A program made the translations under genes and the position numbers. Source: Streptomyces bungoensis (GTDB lineage: Bacteria; Actinomycetota; Actinomycetes; Streptomycetales; Streptomycetaceae). From it: 64,000 nucleotides of DNA. The notes beneath the pieces were generated by a model that did not search any database, was not told the DNA's origin, and saw nothing but the letters and a program-made list of their open reading frames with translations. Within the stretch, counting starts at the first letter, position 1; each line of letters begins with the position of its first letter. The stretch is from the NCBI RefSeq assembly GCF_001514215.1, contig NZ_KQ948865.1, positions 1-64,000 of the forward strand, in the 5' to 3' direction. Below are positions 1 to 7,380 of this stretch, in pieces.

Positions 1-778
1 CGGGGTCCCGGTCGAACCTCGCGGTCGACCAGAGGTAGCCGACGACCGCGAGGCCCACGCACCACACCACGGCGAGCCAGCCGTTGTGGCCGATCCCGGT
101 GCCGAGCAGCAGGCCGCGCAGGGTCTCGATGGCGGGCGTGAACGGCTGGTACTCGGCGATCGGCCGGAACCAGCCCGGCATCGCGTCGACGGGGACGAAG
201 GCGCTGGACAGGAGCGGCAGCAGGATCAGGGGCATCGCGTTGTTGCCGGCGGCCTCGGCGTTCGGGCTGACCAGGCCCATGCCGACCGCGATCCAGGTGA
301 GCGCGGTGGCGAACAGCACCAGCAGCCCGAACGCCGCGAGCCACTCCAGGACGGTGGCGTCGGTGGAGCGGAAACCGATGGCCACGGCGACGGCGCCGAC
401 GAGGACCACGCTGACGACCGACTGGAGCACGCTGCCGACGACGTGTCCGACGATCACGGAGCCGCGGTGGATCGCCATCGTGCGGAAGCGGGCGACGATG
501 CCCTCGGTCATGTCGGTGGAGACGGAGACCGCGGTGCCGACCACGGTGCTGCCGACGGTCATCAGCAGGATGCCCGGAACGATGTAGGCGATGTAGTCGG
601 AGCGGTTTCCGCCGATGCCCGCGCTCATGGTGCCGCCGAAGATGTAGACGAAGAGCAGCAACAGCATGACCGGCGTGAGCAGCAGGTTCAGCGTGAGGGA
701 CGGGTAGCGCCGGGCGTGCAGGAGGTTGCGGCGCAGCATGGTGGCCGAGTCGCGCACGGCGAGGGAGAGGGAGCTCAT
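1..778 (-). CDS. ABC-2 type transporter permease, DrrB-like (3' end off window)
   Basis: Membrane half of a drug-type ABC exporter. The reverse-strand frame opens with ATG at 776-778 (MSSLSLAVRDSATMLRRNLL) and stays open to the left edge, giving about 259 codons. It shows several hydrophobic segments and the loop FGGTMSAGIGGNRSDYIAYIVPG followed by MTEGIVARFR, which are typical of daunorubicin-resistance (DrrB/ABC-2) permeases. Its ATG overlaps the stop of the upstream ATPase gene by 4 bp (ATGA), so the two are translationally coupled. The substrate cannot be told from sequence. The last residues are missing because the window ends. Confidence 0.9.
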   Translation of the reverse strand, partial: MSSLSLAVRDSATMLRRNLLHARRYPSLTLNLLLTPVMLLLLFVYIFGGTMSAGIGGNRSDYIAYIVPGILLMTVGSTVVGTAVSVSTDMTEGIVARFRTMAIHRGSVIVGHVVGSVLQSVVSVVLVGAVAVAIGFRSTDATVLEWLAAFGLLVLFATALTWIAVGMGLVSPNAEAAGNNAMPLILLPLLSSAFVPVDAMPGWFRPIAEYQPFTPAIETLRGLLLGTGIGHNGWLAVVWCVGLAVVGYLWSTARFDRDP

Positions 779-1755
779 CCGGCAGCCTCCTTGGGCTGGT
801 TGGGCTTGGTGGGCTGGGCGGGCACCCCGGCGCCGCCGGTCAGGGCGAAGAACACGTCGTCGAGGTCGGGCGTGTGCACGGTCAGCTGGTCGGCCTCGAC
901 GCCGGCCGCGTCCAGCCAGTCGAGGAGGGAGCGCAGCTCGCGCTGGCTGCCGCCGCTGGGGAGCTGGAGCGTGAGGGACTCCTCGTCCCGGGACGCCTCG
1001 CGCAGGGCGGAGGCGGCGCTTTGGTACGCGGCCGGGTCGGTGAAGCGGAGCCGGACGTGTCCGCCGGGGACGATCCGCTTCAGCTCCTCGGCGGTGCCGT
1101 GGGCGGCGATCCTGCCGTCGTGGAGCACGGCGATGCGGTCGGCGAGCTCGTCGGCCTCCTCCAGGTACTGCGTGGTGAGGAAGACGGTGACGCCGTCCGA
1201 GACGAGTTCGCGGATGATCTGCCACATGGTGTGCCGGGAGCGCGGGTCGAGGCCGGTGGTCGGCTCGTCGAGGAAGATGATCCGCGGGTCACCGACCAGG
1301 GTCATGGCGATGTCGAGGCGGCGTTTCATGCCGCCGGAGTAGGTGGAGGCGGGCTTCTTCGCGGCCTCGGCGAGGTCGAAGCGCTCCAGCAGCTCGCCGG
1401 TGACCCGGCGTCCCTCGCGCCGGGAGAGGTGGCGCAGGTCCGCCATGAGGAGCATGTTCTCCTCGCCGGTGATCAGGCCGTCGACGGCGGAGAACTGTCC
1501 CGTGACGCCGATCGCGGCGCGCACGGCCTGCGGTTCGCCGGCGAGGTCGTGACCGCCGACGCGGATCGGGCCGCTGCCGGGGCCGGGCGGGACGAGGGTG
1601 GAGAGGATCTTGACGGCGGTGGTCTTGCCGGCGCCGTTCGGGCCGAGCAGGGAGAAGATCGTCCCTTCCGGGACGGCCAGGTCGACGCCGTCGAGGACGG
1701 TCTTGTCGCCGTAGGACTTGCGCAGCCCGTGCGCCGCGATGGCCAGGTCGGTCAT
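775..1755 (-). CDS. ABC transporter ATP-binding protein, DrrA-like
   Basis: ATPase of the exporter, 326 aa, cytoplasmic. Walker A GPNGAGKTT is at residues 38-46, the signature YSGGM at 139-143 and Walker B IIFLDEP at 159-165. The C-terminal ~100 residues form the DrrA-type extension ending in a Pro/Lys-rich tail. It lies 16 bp downstream of the DUF4097 gene and overlaps the permease start by 4 bp, so the three read as one operon transcribed leftwards. By homology it powers efflux of hydrophobic drugs or lipids; the substrate is unknown. Confidence 0.95.
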   Translation of the reverse strand: MTDLAIAAHGLRKSYGDKTVLDGVDLAVPEGTIFSLLGPNGAGKTTAVKILSTLVPPGPGSGPIRVGGHDLAGEPQAVRAAIGVTGQFSAVDGLITGEENMLLMADLRHLSRREGRRVTGELLERFDLAEAAKKPASTYSGGMKRRLDIAMTLVGDPRIIFLDEPTTGLDPRSRHTMWQIIRELVSDGVTVFLTTQYLEEADELADRIAVLHDGRIAAHGTAEELKRIVPGGHVRLRFTDPAAYQSAASALREASRDEESLTLQLPSGGSQRELRSLLDWLDAAGVEADQLTVHTPDLDDVFFALTGGAGVPAQPTKPNQPKEAAG

Positions 1756-1771
1756 GAGGGGTGCTCCCTTC

Positions 1772-2440
1772 TCACAGGCTGCGGGCGGTGATGTCGCCGT
1801 AGGCCGTGGTGGCGTGGATGGTCAGGTCGGCGGTGCCGTCGGCGTTCTTCAGCGCGTTGTGGATCCGGCCGTGGGTGGTGCCGGCGTCCAGGGAGGCGGA
1901 GACCCCGTGCGCGGCGCCGACCGAGATGTCGCCCTGCCCGGTGCGGAGCGTGACGGCGCCGCGCCCGGCCTCGGTGATCCGGATGTCGCCCCGGTGGGTG
2001 CTGATCTCCGCGGGGCCGGTCAGACGGCCGACCGAGATGTCGCCGTCGTGGGCGGTGAGACGGGCGCTCGCGGCCTCGTCGAGCTTCACCGAGCGGTGGC
2101 CGCCCTCGAAGGCGACGTCGCCGAGCCGCCCGACGCCGCGGAACTCGGCGGCGGCCGCCTTCGCCTCCACGCGCGAGCCGGCGGGCAGCTGCACGGTCAC
2201 CTCGACGGACCCGGAGGTGCCGAGGAGCCGGTTCTTCGGGGCCGGGGCCTCGATCCGCAGGACGCCGCCGCCGTACGCGACCTCGATCTGCTCCGCCGCC
2301 TTCACGTCGCGGCCCTTGGCGGCGTCCGCGGGCAGGACCTCGACCGTGGTGTCGGCGCGGTCGGCCGCGATGAACCGGACACGGCCCGCGGGGATGTCGA
2401 GAACGGCCGAGACCGGGGCGGGGGTGTCGAACTTCTGCAT
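1772..2440 (-). CDS. DUF4097 beta-strand repeat protein
   Basis: A 222-aa protein, first gene of the ABC-exporter operon. Most of it is short repeats of the form GDISVGRLTG, GDIRITEAG, GDISVGAAHG, the right-handed beta-solenoid pattern of the DUF4097/DUF4098 family. No signal peptide or membrane segment is visible. Start ATG at 2438-2440 with GAAGGAG on the coding strand just upstream (2447-2453). DUF4097 genes often sit beside stress or drug ABC transporters and their regulators, but the biochemical role is not established; a scaffold or sensor role would be inference. Confidence 0.85.
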   Translation of the reverse strand: MQKFDTPAPVSAVLDIPAGRVRFIAADRADTTVEVLPADAAKGRDVKAAEQIEVAYGGGVLRIEAPAPKNRLLGTSGSVEVTVQLPAGSRVEAKAAAAEFRGVGRLGDVAFEGGHRSVKLDEAASARLTAHDGDISVGRLTGPAEISTHRGDIRITEAGRGAVTLRTGQGDISVGAAHGVSASLDAGTTHGRIHNALKNADGTADLTIHATTAYGDITARSL

Positions 2441-2477
2441 GGTGCGCTCCTTCGATCCGTTGTTTCCGATGATGGAA

Positions 2478-2506
2478 ACGCTACGTTGCGTTCACGGATC
2501 AGGCAA
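2478..2506 (-). promoter_or_regulatory. Predicted promoter of the DUF4097-drrAB operon
   Basis: On the reverse strand TTGCCT (2501-2506), a 17-nt spacer and TAGCGT (2478-2483) fit a vegetative sigma-70 promoter. A small inverted repeat GTTTCC-N6-GGAAAC (2462-2479) touches the -10 end. Sequence match only. Confidence 0.45.
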
Positions 2507-2554
2507 CGCCTTTGTTGCACGCAAGATTTAAAAGTGCAGCTCAACACCCAGATT

Positions 2555-2566
2555 TCATTGCAATGA
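2555..2566. promoter_or_regulatory. Palindromic operator TCATTGCAATGA
   Basis: A perfect 12-bp palindrome in the divergent intergenic region between the ABC operon and the MarR/GbsR-type regulator. A second copy of its core TTGCAATGA lies 43 bp further on (2598-2611). Likely binding site of the adjacent regulator. Confidence 0.55.
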
Positions 2567-2597
2567 CACTGAAGGTAACGCAACAAACCGCTCCTCA

Positions 2598-2631
2598 CTC
2601 GTTGCAATGAGATGAACGTGAATGCTATGCT
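2598..2631 (+). promoter_or_regulatory. Promoter and overlapping operator of the MarR/GbsR-type regulator gene
   Basis: CTCGTTGCAATGAG (2598-2611) is a 14-bp palindrome with one mismatched pair. Its TTGCAA (2602-2607) can serve as -35 with TATGCT (2626-2631) as -10 at 18 nt. Binding here would block RNA polymerase, which suggests autorepression. Confidence 0.5.
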
Positions 2632-2662
2632 GAGGTCGCCACGGAGCACAGAGGAGGCCACG

Positions 2663-3415
2663 ATGCCGGGAGGCAGACTCACCCAGCAGGAACGTCAGCA
2701 GATCGCGCTGGGACTGGGCGACGGCCTCGCCTACGCGGAGATCGCCAGACGCATCGACCGCCCGACCTCGACCGTCACGCGCGAGGTCATGCGCAACGGC
2801 GGTCCCACCGCCTACCGCGCGGACCTGGCCCACCGCGCCACCGAACGCCGCGCCCACCGGCGCGCGAAGGCGGCGCCCCGCGGGACGGAGGCACCCCCGC
2901 AGGCCCACGGGCGCGATCCCGAGGCCGTGCGCGCGTACGAGGAGACGCTCACCACCGTCTTCATGCAGTCGGGCACCCCCCAGATGATGGCGCGGGTGAT
3001 GGCCTGCCTGACCATCAGCGACACGGGCAGCCTCACCGCGTCCGAACTCGTCGAGCGCCTCCAGGTCAGCCCGGCGTCCGTCTCCAAGGCCGTCGCGTTC
3101 CTGGAGAGCCAGGACCTCGTCCGCAGGGAACGCGACGAACGCCGCCGTGACCGCTACGTCGTCGACGACGAGGTCATGTACCAGGGGATGATGGCGAGCG
3201 CCCGGTCCACCGCCCAGGTCGCCGAGACCGCACGGCAGGGCGTCGGCATTCTCGGCCCCGGGACCCCGGCCGCCACGCGCCTCGAGAACACCGCCCGCTT
3301 CCTGGAGTTCGTCTCCGAGAGCCTCGCCCGTGCCGCGGACCAGGCCCGCGAGGTCCTCCACACGAAGCCCGCGACGGCCCCGGACGGTGCCGCCGGGCCG
3401 GGTCCGGGCCACTGA
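2663..3415 (+). CDS. MarR/GbsR-family regulator with N-terminal IS30-type HTH
   Basis: A 250-aa DNA-binding protein. Residues 6-50 (LTQQERQQIALGLGDGLAY, then EIARRIDRPTSTVTREVMRN) match the helix-turn-helix of IS30-type transposases. Residues ~100-170 form a winged helix of the MarR/GbsR type with the wing RRERDERRRDRY. The C-terminal 70 residues are probably helical and dimerising. The ATG at 2663 is chosen over an in-frame ATG at 2612 because GAGGAGG stands at 2651-2657. It is divergent from the ABC exporter operon, which it probably represses. Two DNA-reading domains in one chain is the notable feature. Confidence 0.85.
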   Translation: MPGGRLTQQERQQIALGLGDGLAYAEIARRIDRPTSTVTREVMRNGGPTAYRADLAHRATERRAHRRAKAAPRGTEAPPQAHGRDPEAVRAYEETLTTVFMQSGTPQMMARVMACLTISDTGSLTASELVERLQVSPASVSKAVAFLESQDLVRRERDERRRDRYVVDDEVMYQGMMASARSTAQVAETARQGVGILGPGTPAATRLENTARFLEFVSESLARAADQAREVLHTKPATAPDGAAGPGPGH

Positions 3416-3504
3416 AGGAACGGCGTCCTGGATCAACAGGTGCCGTAACCGGGCGCATTGAGGGATCGGGACCGTAAACTCGGTTCCCTGTGGGGGAGGT
3501 GGTC

Positions 3505-4527
3505 ATGGGCAGGCGGCACCCTGGCGCTCCGACGCTGGAGGAGGTGGCCGCCCGCGCCGGGGTGGGCCGAGGCACCGTCTCCCGCGTCGTCAACAACGCG
3601 GCGGGCGTCAAGGAGTCGACGCGGCGAGCCGTGCAGCGGGCCATCGCGGAACTGGGATACGTGCCCAACCTGGCGGCCCGGTCCCTCGCCGGGCAGCGGG
3701 CCGACGCCGTCGCGCTCGTCATGACCGAGCCGAGATGGCGGCAGTTCGCCGAGCCGTTCTTCTCCGAGATCGTCCACGCGATCGGCGACGCGCTGGCCGG
3801 CACCGGGCCGCAACTGCTGCTGACCCTGGTCCGGTCGGACGCGGAGCGGCGGCGCTTCCTCGAGTACGCCCGCGGCGGCCGGGTCGACGGCGTCCTGCTG
3901 ATGTCCGTGCACGCCGACGACCCGCTGCCCGACATGCTCGCGGAGGCCCGGCTGCCGACCGTGCTGATGGGACGCCGCTCGGGCGACGAGCGCGTCAGCT
4001 ACGTCGACGCGGACAACGCCGGCGGAGCCCGCAGCGCGGTCGCCCACCTGCTGGCCACGGGACGGCGGGCGATCGCCACGATCACCGGGCCGCCCGACAT
4101 GTACGTCGCCCAGTGCCGGCTGCGCGGCTACCGCGAGGCCCTGGCGTCGGCCGGTCTGGACACCCGGCCGTCCTGGGTCGCCGAGGGCGACTTCACCATC
4201 GAGGGCGGTCACCGGGCCATGACCCGGCTCCTCGAACGGCATCCGGAGATCGACGGCGTCCTCGCCGCCTCGGACACCACGGCCGAAGGCGCCCTGGAGG
4301 CGCTGCGCGCGGCGGGACGCCGGGTGCCGGAGGACGTCGCCGTCATCGGCTTCGACGACTTCCCGCTGGCCGAGCGCACCGCGCCGCGTCTGACCACGGT
4401 GCGTCAGCCCCTGGAGGACATCGGGCGGACCATGGTCCAGCTGCTCCTCCAGGAGATCGAGGAGCCGTCCGTCGCCTGGCGCCACGTGATCCTGCGGACG
4501 GAGCTGGTGGTGCGCGAGTCGGCCTGA
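3505..4527 (+). CDS. LacI-family regulator, CebR-like
   Basis: A 340-aa repressor. The LacI HTH is at about residues 9-30 (PTLEEVAARAGVGRGTVSRV), followed by a periplasmic-binding-protein-like sensor domain with VDGVLLMSVHADDPLP and VIGFDDFPLAERTAPRLTTV. ATG 3505 is preferred to an in-frame GTG at 3490 because GGGGGAGG (3492-3498) sits just before it. It resembles CebR, the cellobiose/cellotriose-sensing repressor of Streptomyces. Two CebR-type boxes lie directly downstream, in front of the cellulase gene. The cebEFG importer that usually neighbours CebR is not in the window, so this may be a paralogue dedicated to the cellulase locus. Confidence 0.88.
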   Translation: MGRRHPGAPTLEEVAARAGVGRGTVSRVVNNAAGVKESTRRAVQRAIAELGYVPNLAARSLAGQRADAVALVMTEPRWRQFAEPFFSEIVHAIGDALAGTGPQLLLTLVRSDAERRRFLEYARGGRVDGVLLMSVHADDPLPDMLAEARLPTVLMGRRSGDERVSYVDADNAGGARSAVAHLLATGRRAIATITGPPDMYVAQCRLRGYREALASAGLDTRPSWVAEGDFTIEGGHRAMTRLLERHPEIDGVLAASDTTAEGALEALRAAGRRVPEDVAVIGFDDFPLAERTAPRLTTVRQPLEDIGRTMVQLLLQEIEEPSVAWRHVILRTELVVRESA

Positions 4528-4552
4528 GCGCCGCCCGCCCTCCGCAAGGAAT

Positions 4553-4566
4553 CGGGAGCGCTCCCA
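4553..4566. promoter_or_regulatory. CebR-type box (one mismatch)
   Basis: CGGGAGCGCTCCCA differs from the CebR operator TGGGAGCGCTCCCA at one end position. It lies 26 bp after the LacI gene stop and 211 bp before the cellulase start. Confidence 0.7.
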
Positions 4567-4700
4567 ACCGCGTTCGCCCCTCGGCGGGCGTGCAGGCCCA
4601 CCGCTGCGACCTCGCCGTTCGAGAGAAGTTCGACGGAATCCTGTTCACCACCTTGTCATGGCCGCGCCCCTCTCCTACAGTCCCTGCGCAACGGAGGTGA

Positions 4701-4714
4701 TGGGAGCGCTCCCA
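4701..4714. promoter_or_regulatory. CebR box, exact match
   Basis: TGGGAGCGCTCCCA is the exact 14-bp palindrome known for CebR/CelR of Streptomyces and Thermobifida. It is 63 bp upstream of the cellulase ATG, so the cellulase should be derepressed by cello-oligosaccharides. Confidence 0.85.
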
Positions 4715-4776
4715 GCCACAGTCGCTCCCGTGCAGCGCCCCCGCCATCACTCCCCCACCCCTCCGAGAGGACCTCC

Positions 4777-5901
4777 ATGCGAACCTCACGGCACCCCCTC
4801 CCCCACAGAGCGCGCGGCCTGTTAGGCGCACTGCTCGCCTCGCTCGCCACCCTGGCGGCCCTACTGGGCACCGCCCCCGCGGCCCACGCCGACACCTCGA
4901 TCTGCGAACAGTTCGGGGTGACCACCATCCAGGGCCGCTACGTCGTCCAGAACAACCGCTGGGGCACCAGCCAGACCCAGTGCATCACCGCCACCGACTC
5001 CGGGTTCAGGATCACCCAGGCCGACGGCTCGGTCCCGACGAACGGCGCCCCCAAGTCGTACCCGTCCGTCTACAACGGCTGCCACTACACCGACTGCTCC
5101 CCGGGCACCGCCCTTCCGGCCCAGCTCAGCGGCATCTCCAGCGCGCCGACCGGCATCTCCTACAGCTATGTGAGCGACGCGGTGTACGACGCCGCGTACG
5201 ACATCTGGCTCGACCCCACGCCCCGCACCGACGGCGTCAACCGGACCGAGATCATGGTCTGGCTCAACAAGGTCGGCCCCGTCCAGCCCGTCGGCTCGCA
5301 GGTCGGCACGGCAACCGTCGCCGGGCGCCAGTGGCAGGTGTGGTCCGGCAACAACGGCTCCAACGACGTCCTGTCCTTCGTCGCCCCGTCGGCGATCGGC
5401 AGCTGGAACTTCGACGTCATGGACTTCGTCCGGCAGGCCGTCTCGCGGGGCCTCGCGCAGAACAACTGGTACCTGACCAGCGTCCAGGCCGGGTTCGAGC
5501 CCTGGCAGAACGGCGCCGGTCTCGCGGTGACCTCGTTCTCCTCCTCGATCAACACCGGCACCGGCGGGGGCTCCGGAGGCTCCTCGGCCTGCACCGTGTC
5601 GTACGGCACGAACGTCTGGCAGGGCGGCTTCACCGCGGACGTCACCGTCACCAACAACGGTTCCGCCCCACTCGACGCGTGGAAGCTGGCGTTCACGCTG
5701 CCGGCCGGGCAGCAGATCACCGGCTCCTGGAACGCCTCCCTCACCGCGTCGTCGGGTGCCGTCACGGCGAGCGGCGTCTCCTACAACGCGCAGATCCCGG
5801 CCGGCGGGAACGTCTCGTTCGGCTTCCAGGGAACGTACGGGGGCACCTTCGCCAAGCCCGCGGCCTTCACCCTCAACGGGACCGCCTGCACCACCGCCTG
5901 A
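4777..5901 (+). CDS. celB: Secreted GH12 endoglucanase with CBM2
   Basis: Cleaves internal beta-1,4-glucan bonds of cellulose outside the cell. The 374-aa protein has a Sec signal peptide ending near AAHA (residues 35-38), a GH12 catalytic domain (~40-256) and, after a Gly/Ser linker (261-270), a CBM2 cellulose-binding module (271-374). Likely catalytic residues are Glu158 (RTEIMVWLN, nucleophile) and Glu241 (GFEPWQNG, acid/base). Length and layout match CelB of S. lividans. RBS GAGAGG at 4765-4770. An exact CebR box lies upstream, and a mannanase gene follows 107 bp downstream on the same strand. Confidence 0.93.
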   Translation: MRTSRHPLPHRARGLLGALLASLATLAALLGTAPAAHADTSICEQFGVTTIQGRYVVQNNRWGTSQTQCITATDSGFRITQADGSVPTNGAPKSYPSVYNGCHYTDCSPGTALPAQLSGISSAPTGISYSYVSDAVYDAAYDIWLDPTPRTDGVNRTEIMVWLNKVGPVQPVGSQVGTATVAGRQWQVWSGNNGSNDVLSFVAPSAIGSWNFDVMDFVRQAVSRGLAQNNWYLTSVQAGFEPWQNGAGLAVTSFSSSINTGTGGGSGGSSACTVSYGTNVWQGGFTADVTVTNNGSAPLDAWKLAFTLPAGQQITGSWNASLTASSGAVTASGVSYNAQIPAGGNVSFGFQGTYGGTFAKPAAFTLNGTACTTA

Positions 5902-5984
5902 CCCGTCCGGTGCGGCGGCTCCTCCCCGCGTCCTCGCCCTCCCGGGTGACGTCCTCCCGGGCGGGCGAGGCTCCACGAACCTAT

Positions 5985-5996
5985 GACAACGTTGTC
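5985..5996. promoter_or_regulatory. Palindrome before the mannanase gene
   Basis: GACAACGTTGTC is a perfect 12-bp palindrome with the central CG common in LacI-family operators. It lies just before the RBS of the mannanase gene. It differs from the CebR boxes and from the TTAACCGG sites near the mannosidase, so its regulator is probably elsewhere. Confidence 0.5.
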
Positions 5997-6008
5997 CAAG
6001 GAGAGAAG

Positions 6009-7286
6009 ATGAAGAATCCGTTCAGCAGAAGGCGGGTGCGGGCCGTGGCGGCCCTCGCCGCCACCGGTCTGCTGGCGCTGCTGGGGCAGTTCTTCGGCGC
6101 GCCCGGAACCGCGCAGGCCGCGACCACCGGCATCCACGTCAGCAACGGCCGCGTCGTCGAGGGCAACGGCTCCGACTTCGTGATGCGCGGGGTCAGCCAC
6201 GCCTACGTCTGGTACCCCGGCCAGACCGGCGCCATCGGCGACATCGCGGCCAAGGGCGCCAACACCGTCCGCGTGGTCCTCGGCGGCGGCAACCGCTGGA
6301 CGAAGACCAGCGCCTCCGAGATCTCCGCCCTCGTCGGCCAGTGCAAGCAGCACCGGCTCATCTGCGTACTGGAGGACCACGACACCACCGGCTACGGCGA
6401 GGACGGCGCCGCCGCCTCGCTGGACCAGGCGGTCGCCTACTGGAAGAGCGTCAAGAGCGCCCTCGACGGCCAGGAGAGCTACGTCGTCATCAACATCGGC
6501 AACGAGCCCTGGGGCAACAACAACGCCGGGCAGTGGACCAGCGCCACCAAGAGCGCCATCGGGCAGATGCGCGCGGCCGGGTTCCACCACGCCCTGATGG
6601 TCGACGCGCCCAACTGGGGCCAGGACTGGTCGGGCACGATGCGGGACAACGCGTCCTCCGTCTTCGCCTCCGACCCCGACCGCAACACCATCTTCTCGGT
6701 GCACATGTACGGGGTCTACAGCAGCGCCGACAAGGTCAACGGCTACCTCAACTCCTTCGTCAACGCCCACCTGCCCCTCGTGGTCGGGGAGTTCGGCTTC
6801 AAGCACAGCGACGGGGACGTCGACGAGGACACCATCATGGCCACGGCGCAGTCCAGGGGACTCGGGTACCTCGGGTGGTCGTGGAGCGGCAACGGCGGTG
6901 ACGTGTCGTATCTCGACATGGTCAACGGGTTCGACCCCCACTCGATGACCGGCTGGGGCAGCCGTATCTTCAACGGCGCCAACGGCATCGCCTCCACCGC
7001 GCGGATCGCCGCCGTCTACGGCGGTGGCGGCACGGGCGGCTCGGGCACCGCACCGAACGGCTACCCGTACTGCGTGAACGGCAGCGCCTCCGACCCCGAC
7101 GGCGACGGCTGGGGCTGGGAGAACAACGCCTCCTGCGTCGTGCGCGGCAGCCGTGCCGACGGCGCGGCCACCGCACCGAACGGCTACCCGTACTGCGTGA
7201 ACGGCAGCGCCTCCGACCCCGACGGCGACGGCTGGGGCTGGGAGAACAACGCCTCCTGCGTCGTGCGCGGCGGCCCCGCGGACTGA
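6009..7286 (+). CDS. Secreted GH5 beta-1,4-mannanase with two CBM10 modules
   Basis: Hydrolyses mannan outside the cell; 425 aa. Signal peptide with RRR start and cleavage near AQA (~residue 37). The GH5 (subfamily 8-like) barrel spans ~40-340, with acid/base Glu166 (GNEPWG) and nucleophile Glu261 (VVGEFGF). Two CBM10-type cellulose-binding modules (NGYPYCVNGSASDPDGDGWG type) follow at about 346-380 and 387-421; they are identical at the DNA level over 103 bp. ATG 6009 is supported by AAGGAGAG just upstream; the longer frame upstream runs antisense to sense through the cellulase and is a shadow. With the GH2 mannosidase and the sugar ABC importer nearby it gives a mannan-use route. Confidence 0.92.
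   Translation: MKNPFSRRRVRAVAALAATGLLALLGQFFGAPGTAQAATTGIHVSNGRVVEGNGSDFVMRGVSHAYVWYPGQTGAIGDIAAKGANTVRVVLGGGNRWTKTSASEISALVGQCKQHRLICVLEDHDTTGYGEDGAAASLDQAVAYWKSVKSALDGQESYVVINIGNEPWGNNNAGQWTSATKSAIGQMRAAGFHHALMVDAPNWGQDWSGTMRDNASSVFASDPDRNTIFSVHMYGVYSSADKVNGYLNSFVNAHLPLVVGEFGFKHSDGDVDEDTIMATAQSRGLGYLGWSWSGNGGDVSYLDMVNGFDPHSMTGWGSRIFNGANGIASTARIAAVYGGGGTGGSGTAPNGYPYCVNGSASDPDGDGWGWENNASCVVRGSRADGAATAPNGYPYCVNGSASDPDGDGWGWENNASCVVRGGPAD
7046..7271 (+). repeat. Tandem 103-bp direct repeat encoding CBM10 modules
   Basis: Bases 7046-7148 recur without change at 7169-7271, offset 123 bp (41 codons). Identity extends through synonymous positions, indicating a recent duplication or gene conversion inside the mannanase gene. 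Confidence 0.95.
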
Positions 7287-7329
7287 GCCGGCCTCCCGGC
7301 GGCGGCCTCCGGAGGGCGGACACGCGGCG

Positions 7330-7354
7330 GGGGCGCGGCACGGTGCCGCGCCCC
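7330..7354. terminator. Bidirectional terminator hairpin
   Basis: Perfect 11-bp stem (7330-7340 with 7344-7354) and a 3-nt loop between the convergent mannanase and serine hydrolase genes. No U-run, as is usual in Streptomyces. Confidence 0.6.
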
Positions 7355-7380
7355 TGCCGTGCACGTCCCCGGAACCCCCG

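Noticed and set aside
4980..6008. N-terminal extension of the mannanase frame through the cellulase gene
   Set aside because: The real start at 6009 has an RBS and a signal peptide. The extension is Arg-rich shadow sequence.
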